Source: Craspedostauros australis (Eukaryota > Bacillariophyta > Bacillariophyceae > Mastogloiales > Achnanthaceae). Taken from it: a stretch of 64,000 bases of DNA. The position numbers were made by a program, and so were the translations under genes. The DNA lies in contig JAMXDE010000034.1 of NCBI GenBank assembly GCA_026770025.1, forward strand, positions 124,001 through 188,000, given 5' to 3'. Every line of letters begins with the position of its first letter. Position 1 is the first letter of the stretch. Shown one piece after another: positions 40,185 through 52,157 of the stretch. The notes below the pieces were generated by a model, which was not told the origin of the DNA, did not search any database, and saw nothing but the letters and a program-made list of their open reading frames with translations.

Positions 40185-43100
40185 TCTCAGCATCAAACAA
40201 CACGCATTCCTCCTTCGAGATAGCGACGAGGCTTGCCAGTTGGAGGACGATCAATCATCCACCTTCCAGTATGTGTGTGTGCGTGGAGAATCTCTTCTTC
40301 TCCATGCAACGGCTTTCGTTGGTTGGCATTGATCAGATGGTTGGACGGGTGAGGGTTGCCATTGCTCGCTCTCTCACTCTCTTTGACCACGGTTTGGAAC
40401 AACGTGGGCAATACTTGTAGTCTCAGAAAGTTGAATACTTTTCGCGCATTGGGGTGGAGCAAAGCGAGCCATCACATTCTCTCCTCACCAGAGCGATGGA
40501 ATTCCCCACCGCCTCCCAACTCTCCGCGCGCTTTCGCCCATGTTCAGCCCCAACAACCGATGCCATCAACCAACGCCCCGTGTTGCAACTGCCTCCACCA
40601 GTGATGTCGCAAATGCGGCCAAATGGGACCGCTTCTCAATTCATCCAAGCACCCCCCATGGGCTCCACAACTTCTCTTTCGACCACGGGCATCAAGAACA
40701 GCGGTACTCACACTGGTAACGAGGAGAAAGGAAAAGAAGAAACGAGAGGAAAAGAACAGAGGAAAACGTGACTGGCGGTCGCTAGCAACAAGTACATAAC
40801 TAGCCCCTACAGCTGTAATCGTGGATACGATCAGATCGTGTACCGTCTTCAATCGTGTCAGAGAGAAACATCGCCGACGTTGCCGACTGGTTCGATTTGA
40901 GTTGAAAGGCTACTATGGCTTGATCTAGATGTAGATAATTGGAAATTCGACTTCGTTGCGGAAACCAACATGAACATGACCACAACACCATCCGCGTGCA
41001 CCTGAGTGCTATACTATACGTCGTACTATGTAGGTATGTCACATTCGCATTCCGTACGAGTCATCAGCCCCGCATGGTTCGTCCGCGTGCGAGTACCCAT
41101 GCATTCAGTCCAATCTCTTGCATCCGCACAGGCGTGAACCGTCGAGCAGAGTAATTCAAGACACCATTCCATTCCATGCCATCGCAATGCAATGCTCTCA
41201 TCAGTCCATGACGCCATTCGACGATGCAGCGTACGAGCTACCAACAGCCTGGTTGCGGCGGAGGCGCCATCTGACTCTCCTCTCGATCGCAGAGATCCAT
41301 GTTGTGCGATTCTGTTGTGTTCGTTGTGCCAGTCACAGAGACGTCGATTTGATCCACCGTGAGGTGGAGTCATGGTGCTCTTTCCGCTCAATCCAATCCG
41401 CGCACATCCTCCAATACTGCTGCTGGCGTCGACCTGGGCGGAAGGGTTGGAGGTGGAATGGACGTGCTTCACAGTCTGTATAATTGTTGTTGTAGTGGTA
41501 GATTACCTTGTATTATATTCGTGCGTGGCTTGTGCAATCCTTGCATTGGTACACGATGGGAATCGCTTTGGGCTGAGATGATGGGTGTTCCGGAGAACGC
41601 GCTGACCATCAATCGCCCATCTTCATGTTTATGGTGGTGTTGGTGGCGCGCATGAGGCATCGGAGTGTGGTGTGGTTTGGTGTGGTGCAGCGCCAATGCA
41701 AACGGTATCTCATCTCGCCACAAAACTCGTCACAGGTGGTGGGCAGTCGAATGGTTCCCAACACAGAAGCGTTTCACCAAAAGGAATGCGAGATCAAAAC
41801 CAACACCCCACTGCACGTATGCGGTATCCTGACAAGCACCATCGAGAGTCTTTGAACCGGTGGAGGAGAGCAATAGATCGTATTCTAGTATACATACGAG
41901 CTATTCGTATCCGTACATACGACTACTATACCTCACATCGTATCTGTTCTCCCAAAGGCAGACCTCCCATGCGCTGAGCAGATGCACAACTCTTCTTTGA
42001 ACGAAGTTGACGCCGGATTCGAACTGTGGTAACGCGCAAACACAGAGTGTATGGCACGAGTATTGCTACCGCACTCGTCCATTTCATCGGCACCTTTGTG
42101 AGCGGAATAACTCGTAGGACAGAGCGGTACCGGCCTGGTTGTGCTGTTCTCTGTTCCGTTCCGCTCCTCGTATGCGCTGTTCCATCTTACCAAGGAGGCA
42201 GGTCAGAGGTATGACAATACCATTCATCTCCCTGAGCAATCATCGGCATCAACAAACCAAACATCCAAGCAGCCAGCGATTCATCGACTTCCGGTGGCGA
42301 TTGTTCATCCTCCTTCTCCATGCGAAGTTGATGTGTGTTGCAGACAGAACCGCGAAATCCAAAGGGCAAGTTTCAGACAGACGCCGCGCAGAATGAAGGA
42401 CGAAAGCGAATGAGAAGGTGTCGGTGAGATTGATGAACCAACCCTGTTCCTGTGACCCTTTCGGTGGCGATCTTCGACTTCTCCCGTGCCTGTTTGCTAG
42501 CAACATGAGTTATTGTGCAGCGCGTGGCCCAATGAACAAAGAAAGATGGTATTATAATAGTTCCGCAGTGACGCGCCATCGCAACAACATGGGTGCTCAA
42601 GAGAAGGGTTGGATACCACCCATGTGCGATCTATCCGCGCTACTGGTGCCATCAGACTCTTACCCCGCAGATCGTACCATCCTCCAACAGCCAAAGCTCC
42701 CCCTGGGGCACTCAAACTGTGTTGTTGTCCGCTTTCGAATGAGTAAACGCAGCTCGCACATCATTCATTGTCATCATTGTCGGCCACGTTTGCTGCTCGT
42801 CAGCCCACACCGCAATGGAGATGGGGAAGATACCACCGGTTGTCCTCTGCTCTGCTCTACTCTGTTCACCCATACCCATGGCAAACCGCAACATGATCAT
42901 TCACGGTGGCGGATGTGGAGGCCGAAACCTCAGTCGATCCTTGATGTTGAGGTTGACGTTGATAGTGATGTTTCTGTTGGCAACTTTGTCATTTTCGGGG
43001 GCTTGTTTGCGACTCACGTGAGAGAGAGAGAGAGAGGGAGAACACGCATTGATGTGAATACCTTCTGCGATTCTGGTCCATTGCCATCGTCACTCCTTGG

Positions 43101-44962
43101 GCCACTGACGAACGCACATGTGACAAACTATCCTTCGGGACAGGCATAGGTAGTATGTCGTGGATGGTATCGAGGCTTCACACCAATGGTCCTGGCTTCG
43201 TCACGCGTACTACGATGATCCGCCCCTGATCGACTCTACCTGCATCCGTGCATGGCATTTTGTTCACCGGTTTCTATTTCAAGGGTGGTAAGGCCCACCA
43301 CAGTTCACGAGTATCGTTGGTGTGTGCGTGATGAATGTGCACAGTGCGAGTTCTCGGTGACATGTTCGACTGCTACCGTTCTACGAAGGACCTTCTTTGC
43401 CCAAGCAGAAAGATACCAAGACAACGGTCGCGTTTTGTGGCCTTTTGTTTGCGCTTTCCTCCATTTTCAATTTCTCCTGGTTGTGACCTTAGCGGGGATA
43501 CATCAGCGCCGATGCCTCCGTATAGTGCCTCATGCTGGTACTGTGCTCGTGGAATATTGGTGCCCTCCCCAACAATACCGCTCCCGCAATTCACACGTCA
43601 CCCCATCGTGACACGTGTGCACCATCACGATGCCGCCCGACACGACGTGACGCTGTGCGTCACAAGAAGAAGGGGACGAGAAGAGAGGGTCACGCCGCGT
43701 TCCTATTCTCCACACGCGGCTCAGTTATCGCGCATCATTGACTCGGCGATGTCTGCACCTTGTGAGTAAGTCGTGGGTGTGATTGAGGCCTCCAAACTGG
43801 TGCATCGCGTGATTGATACCGTAATTGGCATATTTTTCTACTTTTGTGACAAAGGATGACACAGGTGGTCATCAGCGTGACGTACAGTGGAAATGGTTTT
43901 TCCGCAAAACATATGGTCACTTCAATCTCGCGGGCGAATTCCTTGTGTTCCATTCCTCCGGAAGGCAGCTTTGCGGTTAAATATCGTGACGTCAAGAGAA
44001 ACTGAATGGTCACAAAGAAACCTGGCACATTCAACTTCGTGCTTCGCGGTTTCGTCTCATGATATTTGCCGGTTTGGCTGGTTTGACCACATTTTGGCTC
44101 CCGACCGCCGCAACCCACCCAGAGGAAGCTCACAAAAACAAAAAGCAAGAGAGAGAAAGCCACAACAAAACTCGCCGCTTCCGACACCACAAAGAACAAA
44201 GAAACAGAACAACGACCACCATCTCATCATCTCATCATCCTATCATCCCATCATCCCATCATCCCATCATCCTATCATCTCGCCTCATTCTCATCCTCAT
44301 CCTCATAAAGCAAACAGTCTCCTGATTGTGAACTCTCTTCACGCCATTTCAGCACGCTTCCACCAATTCGTGGAATACACTTATCCTTCGTTTGTTACGA
44401 TCACAGTATCACTATTACTGCAACTATTGCTATTTGCCAGAGACATCGAACACGGAACACTCGGGAGCCAAAGCGCAGAGCAGAGAGCACAACAACAAAC
44501 AACGAACAACGAACGACGAACAGCAAGCAACTGGCAACACCCACCGAACGAAAAACTTCAACAGCGTTATCCCAAAGACCACCCAGCACCTTCAGCCAAA
44601 CATACCGTAGTACCTGCACATCCAGGATCAACGAACGCACAAGCGCACCCACACCCACACTCACATACACAACCACAGTGACCATACCAACGCTGCCCCT
44701 CCTCTCCTTCTGCATCACATCATCATCATCATCGTCACCATCACCATCACCCGGTTGAGTTGACAGTTGACAGCCGAAGTATCGCATCATATCACATCAC
44801 AAATAACGCAAAAAGGATCACAGAGCCAACGAAGCTGCTTCACGCTCTGAAACGACACTGAGGCACAATCTTCCCCAGCATCATCAACAGACCATCCCCA
44901 TTCCATTCCACACGGACACTCACAACTTTGCGACCGCGCAACCGCACAACCGCATCTCGAAG
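40185..44962. other. Gene-poor region of about 4.8 kb
   Basis: No convincing gene is seen. Open frames overlap on both strands and lack domains. It contains GA dinucleotide repeats at 43019-43036, short GTACTC-type words, a tandem repeat at 44218-44283, and from about 44400 the CA-rich leader of the TPR gene. Confidence 0.5.
44218..44283. repeat. Short tandem repeat of ATCATCCC/ATCATCTC units
   Basis: About seven imperfect copies of an 8-9-base unit (CATCATCC, CATCCTAT, CATCCCAT). It lies about 700 bases upstream of the TPR gene start, possibly in its promoter. Confidence 0.7.
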
Positions 44963-47900
44963 ATGGATCATCACCACCACCAGCACAATCAACACAATCA
45001 ACACAATCAACGCAATCAGCACCATCAGCACAACCAACAACAGCAAAGGCAACGGAACGGAAGCTTGACCCATGCCCAGAGTCATTCATTCTCGCACGGA
45101 CACCCAAACGCCCCTATGTATACTAGTACCGCGCCGTTCATGATCGCAGCTGATCACAGCAGTGGTCTCAGCGCCGGCAACAAGAGGAGCATCAGCGGCC
45201 AAGCCAAGCAGGCAAGCGCCCCTCATCACATGGCCATGCGAGCCATGCCATCTCTGTACGACGCCACTGCTCGCCTCAACGAACCACCGCAGAAGAGAAC
45301 GAGGCTCGTTTCGGCACTCTCCACTCAGGATGAAGTCATCGCGACCGTCATGGCGCTCAACAACCACAACGCCATGAAGTTCTTCGCTGCTGGTGACTAT
45401 GCTCGGGCAGAATCATGCTTCCTCCACGCCATGTCGATCCTCAACGAGCACTGCCTCCAGTTCCTCACCGCCTCGTCCCTCGAAGCCTTGGCTTCTTCCG
45501 AACAGGCCAACAATACAGCATGCGCTTCAGTCGGAATCCACCTTCCTGGAACGGCTGCCGGCGCATCCAACGGTACAACCAACGGCACCGTGACCGGATC
45601 TCCCCACCACCAGCACCAGCACCAGCACCAGCAGCAGCAGAAGTCGGTAACGAACGAACAGAGGAGATACGACTTTGAACAATCCAAGGACACATCTGCC
45701 TCTGGAATTCTCAGTGCCACCTCTCTTTTGGAGCTTCTCAACACCTCGAACAGCGCCGTTGCTTCCGCTTCCACCTCTGCATCCGCAACGACATCGACAT
45801 CGACGTCAATGTCGAAGGCGCGAGTGACCACATGTTCCGCCTCCATGGTCTCGGCATCGAAGCCATGCGTTCTGTCAAGTTTGCTCAGCATTGAGGCAAC
45901 CTCCTTGCCATCGTCGTTGTCGTGGTCGTTGTCGTCCACATCCAAACCAACATCCAAGCCCACACCTGCCGTTGGCGCGGCGTCGCGAATGATGGCGAAC
46001 GAACAGTCCGGCGAATCCAAAAAGTCCACATACCACTACGACGAAGGGATGCATATGTACAAAGATGTGATGCCACTCTCCGCGGAGATCTACCGACTGA
46101 TGATAGACAACGGCGGAGCGCAGGCCACCTACCACGCCATGGGATTCATGAAGTTCGCCATCCTCTACAACATTGGGCAGACCTGCATCCACCGCAACGA
46201 ATTCGAAAAGGCGGAGCAATGGTTTCACCAGGCTCTGGTCGAGTGCAACGCATCCAGCTCCATCGACACCACAACGGCGCTGCTCAAGCTGCTTCACAAC
46301 CTCGGATACTGTGCATTCCGACGCAACCGCAACCTCGTGGCCATCAAATCGTACGAGAATGCTCTCAACATCGCCAAATCGCTGATGGACACGCAGCAAC
46401 GGTGCGAGTTCATCGCATCGTCGCTGAACTGCGTCGCCGTCATGAAGTTCGTGCAGCACCCGCAAAAGCAGGCGACCCTGGAATCCGCCAACATGCTGCA
46501 GCACAGTCGCCAGATCTACAAGCTCCTGCTCGAGCAGCAGCATCAGCGCGAACAGCAGAAGAAGATGCGTGCATTCCACACGGATCAGCAACCCTCAATC
46601 TTCGCATTCCCATCATCATTCCTACCATCGTCGACGTTGTCGTCATCCAACTCATTCTCCGGAACGAACGCGCCATCTACGCCGAATCATGCCTTCAACG
46701 CCGCTGCGGAATTCTCCGCGAGCGAGCCGCTCAAGTGCGATGATATCATCAGCCCGGAAGGCAACACAGTCAGCGCCGCCAGCAGGTACATCGCGATGGC
46801 GACCGTACTGAACAACCTTGGCCGGGTCTACTACTTCAACCGCAGCTACAACCAAGCGTTGGGGGTGTACACCGAGTGCCTGCAGCTGCGACAGCGGTAC
46901 CTTCCAAGAGATTCGCTGGACATCGCCGTGACGATCTACAATCTGGGCCAGACCCATCACCAGCTGAACAAGTCGGACGAGGCGCTGGAATGCTACAAGG
47001 TATTTCGATCCATGATCCTGGACAAGCTCCCCTTCGAATCGCGCGACGTCGCCATCGTGCACAAGTGCATGGCGGAGCTGTACCACGAGCGCAACGAACT
47101 GGAGCGATGCCATGAGTGCCTGGAGCAGTCGCTGAGCGCGGCGCGCGCCTGTCTCGGCCCCTTCCACGCCGAAGTGGCAAGCATCCTGAACAAGATCGGT
47201 AACGTGTGCTACGAGCTGGGAATGTATGACGCCGCCATGAAGTACTACAAGCAAGGGTTGGAGATCGAACGCGTTGTGCTGGGGGCTTGCCACCCGCACA
47301 CGGTCGTGACGATGGTGAACATCGCGCACATCCACAAGCAGCAGAAGAACTTCCGTCAGGCGCTGCGGCTATACTCCCAGGTGCGGTCCATCCAGGCAAC
47401 CAACGCCCAATCGGAAGGTGAGGCTGACGATGCCACTACTTCCTCGCATGGCAACGCTGATAACAACATCAACGATAACAACACCAACATCAACGACACG
47501 GCTTCGGCCAATGGAGGACGCACACGACAGCAGAGACGGCGACGCCGCAGGTCGCAGGAACGCCAGCGCCGCGCCAACATCGACGAGGCCACGAGCTTGA
47601 GCAACATGGGTCTGATGCAGTACAACCTGAAGGACTACCGCGGCGCGTTCGAATCGTACCAAGAGGCCCTGCGCATCCGGCGTGACTACTACGAGAGCGA
47701 GGATCACGCGGACATCGCGTCGACGCTGAACTCCATCGGCCTGACGCTGTTCAAGCAGCGCATGTACGGATTGGCGCAGCAGTGCTTCGCGCAGTGCCTG
47801 AAGATCCGCAAGTCACTGCTGGGCGACGACCACCGCGATGTGGCCGTCGTGTGGTACAACATGGGCACGATCCACTTCGAGCAGGGCGAGGACGATGACG

Positions 47901-48388
47901 CCGTGGCGTGCTACCGCGAGACGCTGCGCGTGGAGGAAATCGCGCTGGGCAAGTATCACTGTGACGTTGTGATGACGCTGCAGCACATCGGTCAGGTCCA
48001 CCAGCAGATCGGGCGGTTCGATGACGCCATGCAGTTCCTGATGGAGGCCAAGCGCCGCGACATCCATCGCATCGCGTTGCAGCAAGCCGATGTCGACGGA
48101 GACGAAGACGGCGACATGGAGACAGGCCGACCAACATCGGAGAAGGACGTGTTCGGACTCGCCAAGATCCACAATCTCATTGGCAACCTGCATCTGCAGC
48201 AGGGACAGGTGAAGGAGATGATGGTGGAATTCACGGAGGCGCTGCGGTTGGTGGACGCATACCACAGCGACAATCCAGCCGTCGACGGATCATCCACGAG
48301 GAGGTCCGGCATGGACTCCCTGCTGATCGCCGGGTACAACTTCTACGGTCTGAGCAAGACCAACCCACCCGCCGCGCCTGTGGCATGA
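44963..48388 (+). CDS. Kinesin-light-chain-like TPR protein
   Basis: The product has 1141 residues in a single exon. The N-terminus is His/Gln/Asn-rich. TPR helices start near residue 137 (AMKFFAAGDYARAESCFLHA), continue at about 396-480 (LYNIGQTCIHRNEFEKAEQWFHQAL), form a long array at about 613-810 (VLNNLGRVYYFNRSYNQALGVY, then HAEVASILNKIGNVCYELGMYDAA), and resume at about 873-1033 (HADIASTLNSIGLTLF, HRDVAVVWYNMGTIHFEQG). The 42-residue spacing with H..VA..L.N.G is the kinesin-light-chain type. Asn-rich and very basic inserts (about 820-870) separate the arrays. Such proteins are scaffolds that bind peptides; in diatoms the family is very large and mostly uncharacterised. No motor-binding evidence is available here. 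Confidence 0.85.
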   Translation: MDHHHHQHNQHNQHNQRNQHHQHNQQQQRQRNGSLTHAQSHSFSHGHPNAPMYTSTAPFMIAADHSSGLSAGNKRSISGQAKQASAPHHMAMRAMPSLYDATARLNEPPQKRTRLVSALSTQDEVIATVMALNNHNAMKFFAAGDYARAESCFLHAMSILNEHCLQFLTASSLEALASSEQANNTACASVGIHLPGTAAGASNGTTNGTVTGSPHHQHQHQHQQQQKSVTNEQRRYDFEQSKDTSASGILSATSLLELLNTSNSAVASASTSASATTSTSTSMSKARVTTCSASMVSASKPCVLSSLLSIEATSLPSSLSWSLSSTSKPTSKPTPAVGAASRMMANEQSGESKKSTYHYDEGMHMYKDVMPLSAEIYRLMIDNGGAQATYHAMGFMKFAILYNIGQTCIHRNEFEKAEQWFHQALVECNASSSIDTTTALLKLLHNLGYCAFRRNRNLVAIKSYENALNIAKSLMDTQQRCEFIASSLNCVAVMKFVQHPQKQATLESANMLQHSRQIYKLLLEQQHQREQQKKMRAFHTDQQPSIFAFPSSFLPSSTLSSSNSFSGTNAPSTPNHAFNAAAEFSASEPLKCDDIISPEGNTVSAASRYIAMATVLNNLGRVYYFNRSYNQALGVYTECLQLRQRYLPRDSLDIAVTIYNLGQTHHQLNKSDEALECYKVFRSMILDKLPFESRDVAIVHKCMAELYHERNELERCHECLEQSLSAARACLGPFHAEVASILNKIGNVCYELGMYDAAMKYYKQGLEIERVVLGACHPHTVVTMVNIAHIHKQQKNFRQALRLYSQVRSIQATNAQSEGEADDATTSSHGNADNNINDNNTNINDTASANGGRTRQQRRRRRRSQERQRRANIDEATSLSNMGLMQYNLKDYRGAFESYQEALRIRRDYYESEDHADIASTLNSIGLTLFKQRMYGLAQQCFAQCLKIRKSLLGDDHRDVAVVWYNMGTIHFEQGEDDDAVACYRETLRVEEIALGKYHCDVVMTLQHIGQVHQQIGRFDDAMQFLMEAKRRDIHRIALQQADVDGDEDGDMETGRPTSEKDVFGLAKIHNLIGNLHLQQGQVKEMMVEFTEALRLVDAYHSDNPAVDGSSTRRSGMDSLLIAGYNFYGLSKTNPPAAPVA

Positions 48389-49556
48389 GGCGGTCATCAG
48401 GAGACTGTGATACGAGCTACATATGCACTCGCATACGCACACGCACACATGGCAGCAGTAGGAGCAAATTCGCGCTAACAAACTCCAGCAGTCTGACATA
48501 TTGTACAACCTAATAGAATCAAACCAACGCAAACAGATTCCATCAATCACGCATAGGTACACGCAATCACAAGGTATCACATCAAGAAGAAGCCGAGGAA
48601 GAAAGCCCCTTCCGCTGCATGGAAGGTGGGGCATACCATTGCTGTCATGTATCGCTCGTACTTGCACTTATACTAATATAATGCAATAGTCGTGAAGATA
48701 GGGAGGGAGGGAATGAGATAGACTGATGGAAAGAGCGGAAGTGATCGCGCTGCGAGACCATGCGAAACCGAAATGTGAATTTGTGACGAAAAAAGACCCC
48801 TCATTCCCGAATACCTTCGATCCCGTGAAGAAGACTGCTCTTCGTCAGGACGCCCGACGATGACGTCATCCAATGTTGTTCTATCGACTCATTCGATCAA
48901 TGGAATTCAAACTGAACTGATTTCGTCGATGCTGACGATGGCGGCCAATCGGAGATGAGCCCAAATTCGAACGCGATGACGATGGCGCGCACCAACGCGA
49001 CGTGCGGCCGCAAGGACACCAAGAACAACAGTAGCAGCAGCATTGGCAGTGGTGGCAACATAACTCATAGCATAGGACGATCACCAGAGTGCATACGGCG
49101 AGAAGCACACACAAGCGAGACGAAGCCTCTTGCAGCTGGTGTCACAACAGCCATCAGTCGCAACTGCAGAAAGGCATTGATCTGTCCATCGCATCCAGAG
49201 TCTGACAGAGCAGGGTGGAGTTGAAATCCATCAATTTCGGAGGGAAAGAAGAGGAACGGTGCGAGACGAGTACGAGTACGCGTATGAGTAGCGTAGAGTA
49301 CCATCCACACTTGTACTCCATCATACTCTGCCTATCCTCTGTGCATATCCTCGTCAGCAGTTGACGTATGCAAGGACAGCAGCGACCAGACCTTGGCTGA
49401 GCCGGAGAGCAGCCTGGAAAGGGATTGCTATTGCTTCATTTCGTTCCATTCTTTTCAATACAGTACAGAGAGTAAAAATACTTTATTGCAGCGGAGAAGG
49501 ACACAAGGAAAGCACTAAGAGGAACCCCCATTCGAGTACTCGTATTCTCTCGCATC
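48389..49556. other. Intergenic region
   Basis: No gene is seen. An AT-rich ACTAATATAATGCAAT at about 48670-48688 lies near the TPR gene 3' end. 49264-49300 is a degenerate GAGTAC repeat, and GAGTACTC occurs at 49534-49541, shortly before the next ATG. Confidence 0.45.
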
Positions 49557-52157
49557 ATGTTGAGGCCAGGCCATATTCAAGCCCAGGTCCGCCTGGTGCA
49601 GAGGCGGTGCAGATCATGGACCACATCGGTCGGAGCAGTTAACGGTGCAGGAACCCTGGATGCATCCACGCAGCAGCGTCAATGGAGAGGAATGAGCACC
49701 AATACACAGCAATTCTCATCGATGGCGGCAGAATCGGAGGATGAAGGCACGCATCTGCAGGATAGAAATCTCAACCAGGCAGCGCATCTGCATCATGGTG
49801 AGACGGACTCCGGTCGAACAGCTCCATCTCCATCGCACAACCATGTCAATGGCAATCGAAGCAGCACCAAAAATGGACATGCTCATGCCAATGATCGCAA
49901 CACACGAAATCGTGATCGTGCCAACGCCTTTGGCTATTTGAATGGTTCCACCAATGGCCATTCGAGTTATCACTCCAATGGCCATGCCAGCCGTGTTAAT
50001 AGTCATCCAACCGAACATGGCTCACTATTACGTTCGACACGGCAGGACATGCAGCAGCAGGGCCAGCAGCCAAGTGGGTATGCGCAGCACGATCGAGGGA
50101 TCTGGAATGCTGAGAAGAATGGAGTCAACGGCGTCAATGGCATGTATAATATGCATAGCATGGATGGTAGCACCGCAAGCCAAAATCACGACGCAAGCAA
50201 TACCCCCATCAGCAACGAGAACAGTATCGGCGCTAATCCAAATCAACGGAAGCGACAGCAACAGAAGCGTACTCGCAGATCTGGAGGCGGCTCGCGAAGA
50301 GCTTCCAAGACTCATAGCATCCATAACACTCACAACAGCAACAGAAACAGAGATACGAACTCAGAACCACTGAAACCGCCCTTCAGAATGTCCAAGTTCT
50401 CAATGCGCAACCCCACGGACCCGCAGTGGGACCTGAAGGTTCAGGACGAGGCGGAGTTGGCACTCTCGTGGTGCGTGGAGAACGTGTGGCAAGGTGGCAT
50501 CTTCAGTGGCCTCCTCCTCCTCGACAGGATCAGCACCAACGACGATCTCGTCTCCAGACCCTCCGTGCACCAAATGGCCAAGAAGATCGCCTGGGCCAGC
50601 TCAAGGACCAGCTCACCCAGTCTCGCCAAGCAGCTCACCGAGGTCATGGGCAAGTTCCTGCTGCACTCTGGCGCTTGCCACACCTTGGACCCGGAAGTCA
50701 CTTTCGGGATACGCAGATCTTTGCTCAACTGCTGGTCAAAGCTGCGGGACGTCAACGGCACGGGCAAGACGGTGCACAGAGCATTCCTCGACCTCAAGGA
50801 CGCCGCGACGATCAGCGAACACAACCCTCTGTCCGACGCCGCGTCCGCTTGCTTCATCAAAAGAATCGACAGCATCGTGTACAACCAGGTCATCAACGCG
50901 CTCGCCAACGATGGCGAAGTCGAGCTTGCCGTCTCGGTCCTGGAGGAGATGATCCACAATCCGATCGTTCCAGTGGACCGCATCACATTCAACACCATAC
51001 TCAAGGCGATCTTCAACTCCAATGAGCCGGATACCATGGTCAAAATGTCCGACACAATCGTGACTCTCATGCATCATCTCAACAGTTCCCAGTCCCACAA
51101 CACAGAGGACGGCATACGTCCCGACATCCACACGCACAACATGAGGCTTGCCATCCTCGCCAAGAGCTCCCATCCGCGAAAGGCCCACAAGGCATGTCAG
51201 ATATTGGATGAAGTGGAGAAATTGAGACAGGACGACTCGCAGCAAGACCCCCGACCCTACAAAAAGGTCTTCGTCTCCATCTTGAAATTACTCACCGTGT
51301 ATCATGCTCAAGTGAAAGACGCGGACAGAGCCTTGCGCTGCATGGTCGAAGCCGGATGCACGCCTCCGCCCACAACCTTCAACGCCGTCATCAACTGCTG
51401 GGCCAAATCAAATCACAACAATCCAGGCAAGATGGCCAGCGACCTGCTCACCTACGTCAAGCAACACCGGCGGGACTTCCGCAGCGACGTCGCCACCATC
51501 ACCATCCTCCTCAACGCATTCGCCAAGGGCGGCCACTACGACGAGGTATTCCTCCTCTTCGATCGTATCTTGGAGACTGCCACCGATCCGGATCTTCCGG
51601 ACAGGCTGAAACCCAACAAGCTCACTTTCATGGCGGTGCTGCGCGCGCTGGCCAAATCGAATCGAACAGATGCTGGTGAGCGGGCGAACAAAATTCTCCT
51701 GCAGATGCAGTCGCTGCACAACGAGTACGGCATCGACTGCAAACCCGATACCATCGTCTTCAACGCCGCCATCAACTGCTGGGCCAAATCGAACGTGCCC
51801 GAGGCGGGACACGAAGCGGGACAGCTCCTTCACGACATGAAACAGCTGGCCTACATACAGGAACCGAACCTTCAGCCGGATTCGGTCACGTTCAACGCGG
51901 TCATCCACGCCCACGCCACCGCCAAGAACAATCGTGATGCCACGTACCCCAAGATTGCCGACATTCTCGATGAGATGACCACGATGGCGGAAAATGGACA
52001 GAAGGTCATGAGGCCATCCAAATGGGCGCTATCTGCCGTGAAGAAAATCATCCAGGGCGACAAGAACGCAGCACAGCAAATGGCGGCGGCGTTGCAGAAA
52101 TTCCGCCTGCTGGAGCGAGTTCCGGAGCTTGCGCAACTCTTCAAACGAAAGCTGTGA
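49557..52157 (+). CDS. Pentatricopeptide repeat (PPR) protein
   Basis: The product has 866 residues in one exon. Residues 1-30 (MLRPGHIQAQVRLVQRRCRS) are Arg-rich without acidic residues, a likely mitochondrial presequence; there is no hydrophobic signal peptide as needed for diatom plastids. Residues 30-280 are His/Asn/Ser-rich. The PPR array runs from about 440 to 830, with VYNQVINALANDGEVELA, TFNTILKAIFN, TFNAVINCWAKSN, ITILLNAFAKGGHYDEV, LTFMAVLRALAKSN, VFNAAINCWAKSNVPEAG and TFNAVIHAHATAKNN. PPR proteins bind RNA base by base and stabilise, process or help translate organelle transcripts. The target RNA is unknown. Confidence 0.88.
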   Translation: MLRPGHIQAQVRLVQRRCRSWTTSVGAVNGAGTLDASTQQRQWRGMSTNTQQFSSMAAESEDEGTHLQDRNLNQAAHLHHGETDSGRTAPSPSHNHVNGNRSSTKNGHAHANDRNTRNRDRANAFGYLNGSTNGHSSYHSNGHASRVNSHPTEHGSLLRSTRQDMQQQGQQPSGYAQHDRGIWNAEKNGVNGVNGMYNMHSMDGSTASQNHDASNTPISNENSIGANPNQRKRQQQKRTRRSGGGSRRASKTHSIHNTHNSNRNRDTNSEPLKPPFRMSKFSMRNPTDPQWDLKVQDEAELALSWCVENVWQGGIFSGLLLLDRISTNDDLVSRPSVHQMAKKIAWASSRTSSPSLAKQLTEVMGKFLLHSGACHTLDPEVTFGIRRSLLNCWSKLRDVNGTGKTVHRAFLDLKDAATISEHNPLSDAASACFIKRIDSIVYNQVINALANDGEVELAVSVLEEMIHNPIVPVDRITFNTILKAIFNSNEPDTMVKMSDTIVTLMHHLNSSQSHNTEDGIRPDIHTHNMRLAILAKSSHPRKAHKACQILDEVEKLRQDDSQQDPRPYKKVFVSILKLLTVYHAQVKDADRALRCMVEAGCTPPPTTFNAVINCWAKSNHNNPGKMASDLLTYVKQHRRDFRSDVATITILLNAFAKGGHYDEVFLLFDRILETATDPDLPDRLKPNKLTFMAVLRALAKSNRTDAGERANKILLQMQSLHNEYGIDCKPDTIVFNAAINCWAKSNVPEAGHEAGQLLHDMKQLAYIQEPNLQPDSVTFNAVIHAHATAKNNRDATYPKIADILDEMTTMAENGQKVMRPSKWALSAVKKIIQGDKNAAQQMAAALQKFRLLERVPELAQLFKRKL

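Noticed and set aside
40454-40771. Plus frame of about 105 codons rich in Pro/Ser/Thr
   Set aside because: No ATG at its start, no domain, and a shadow frame on the other strand of similar length; not enough support.
45397-46591. Minus-strand frames of 210 and 238 codons opposite the TPR gene
   Set aside because: Antisense shadows of the TPR gene.
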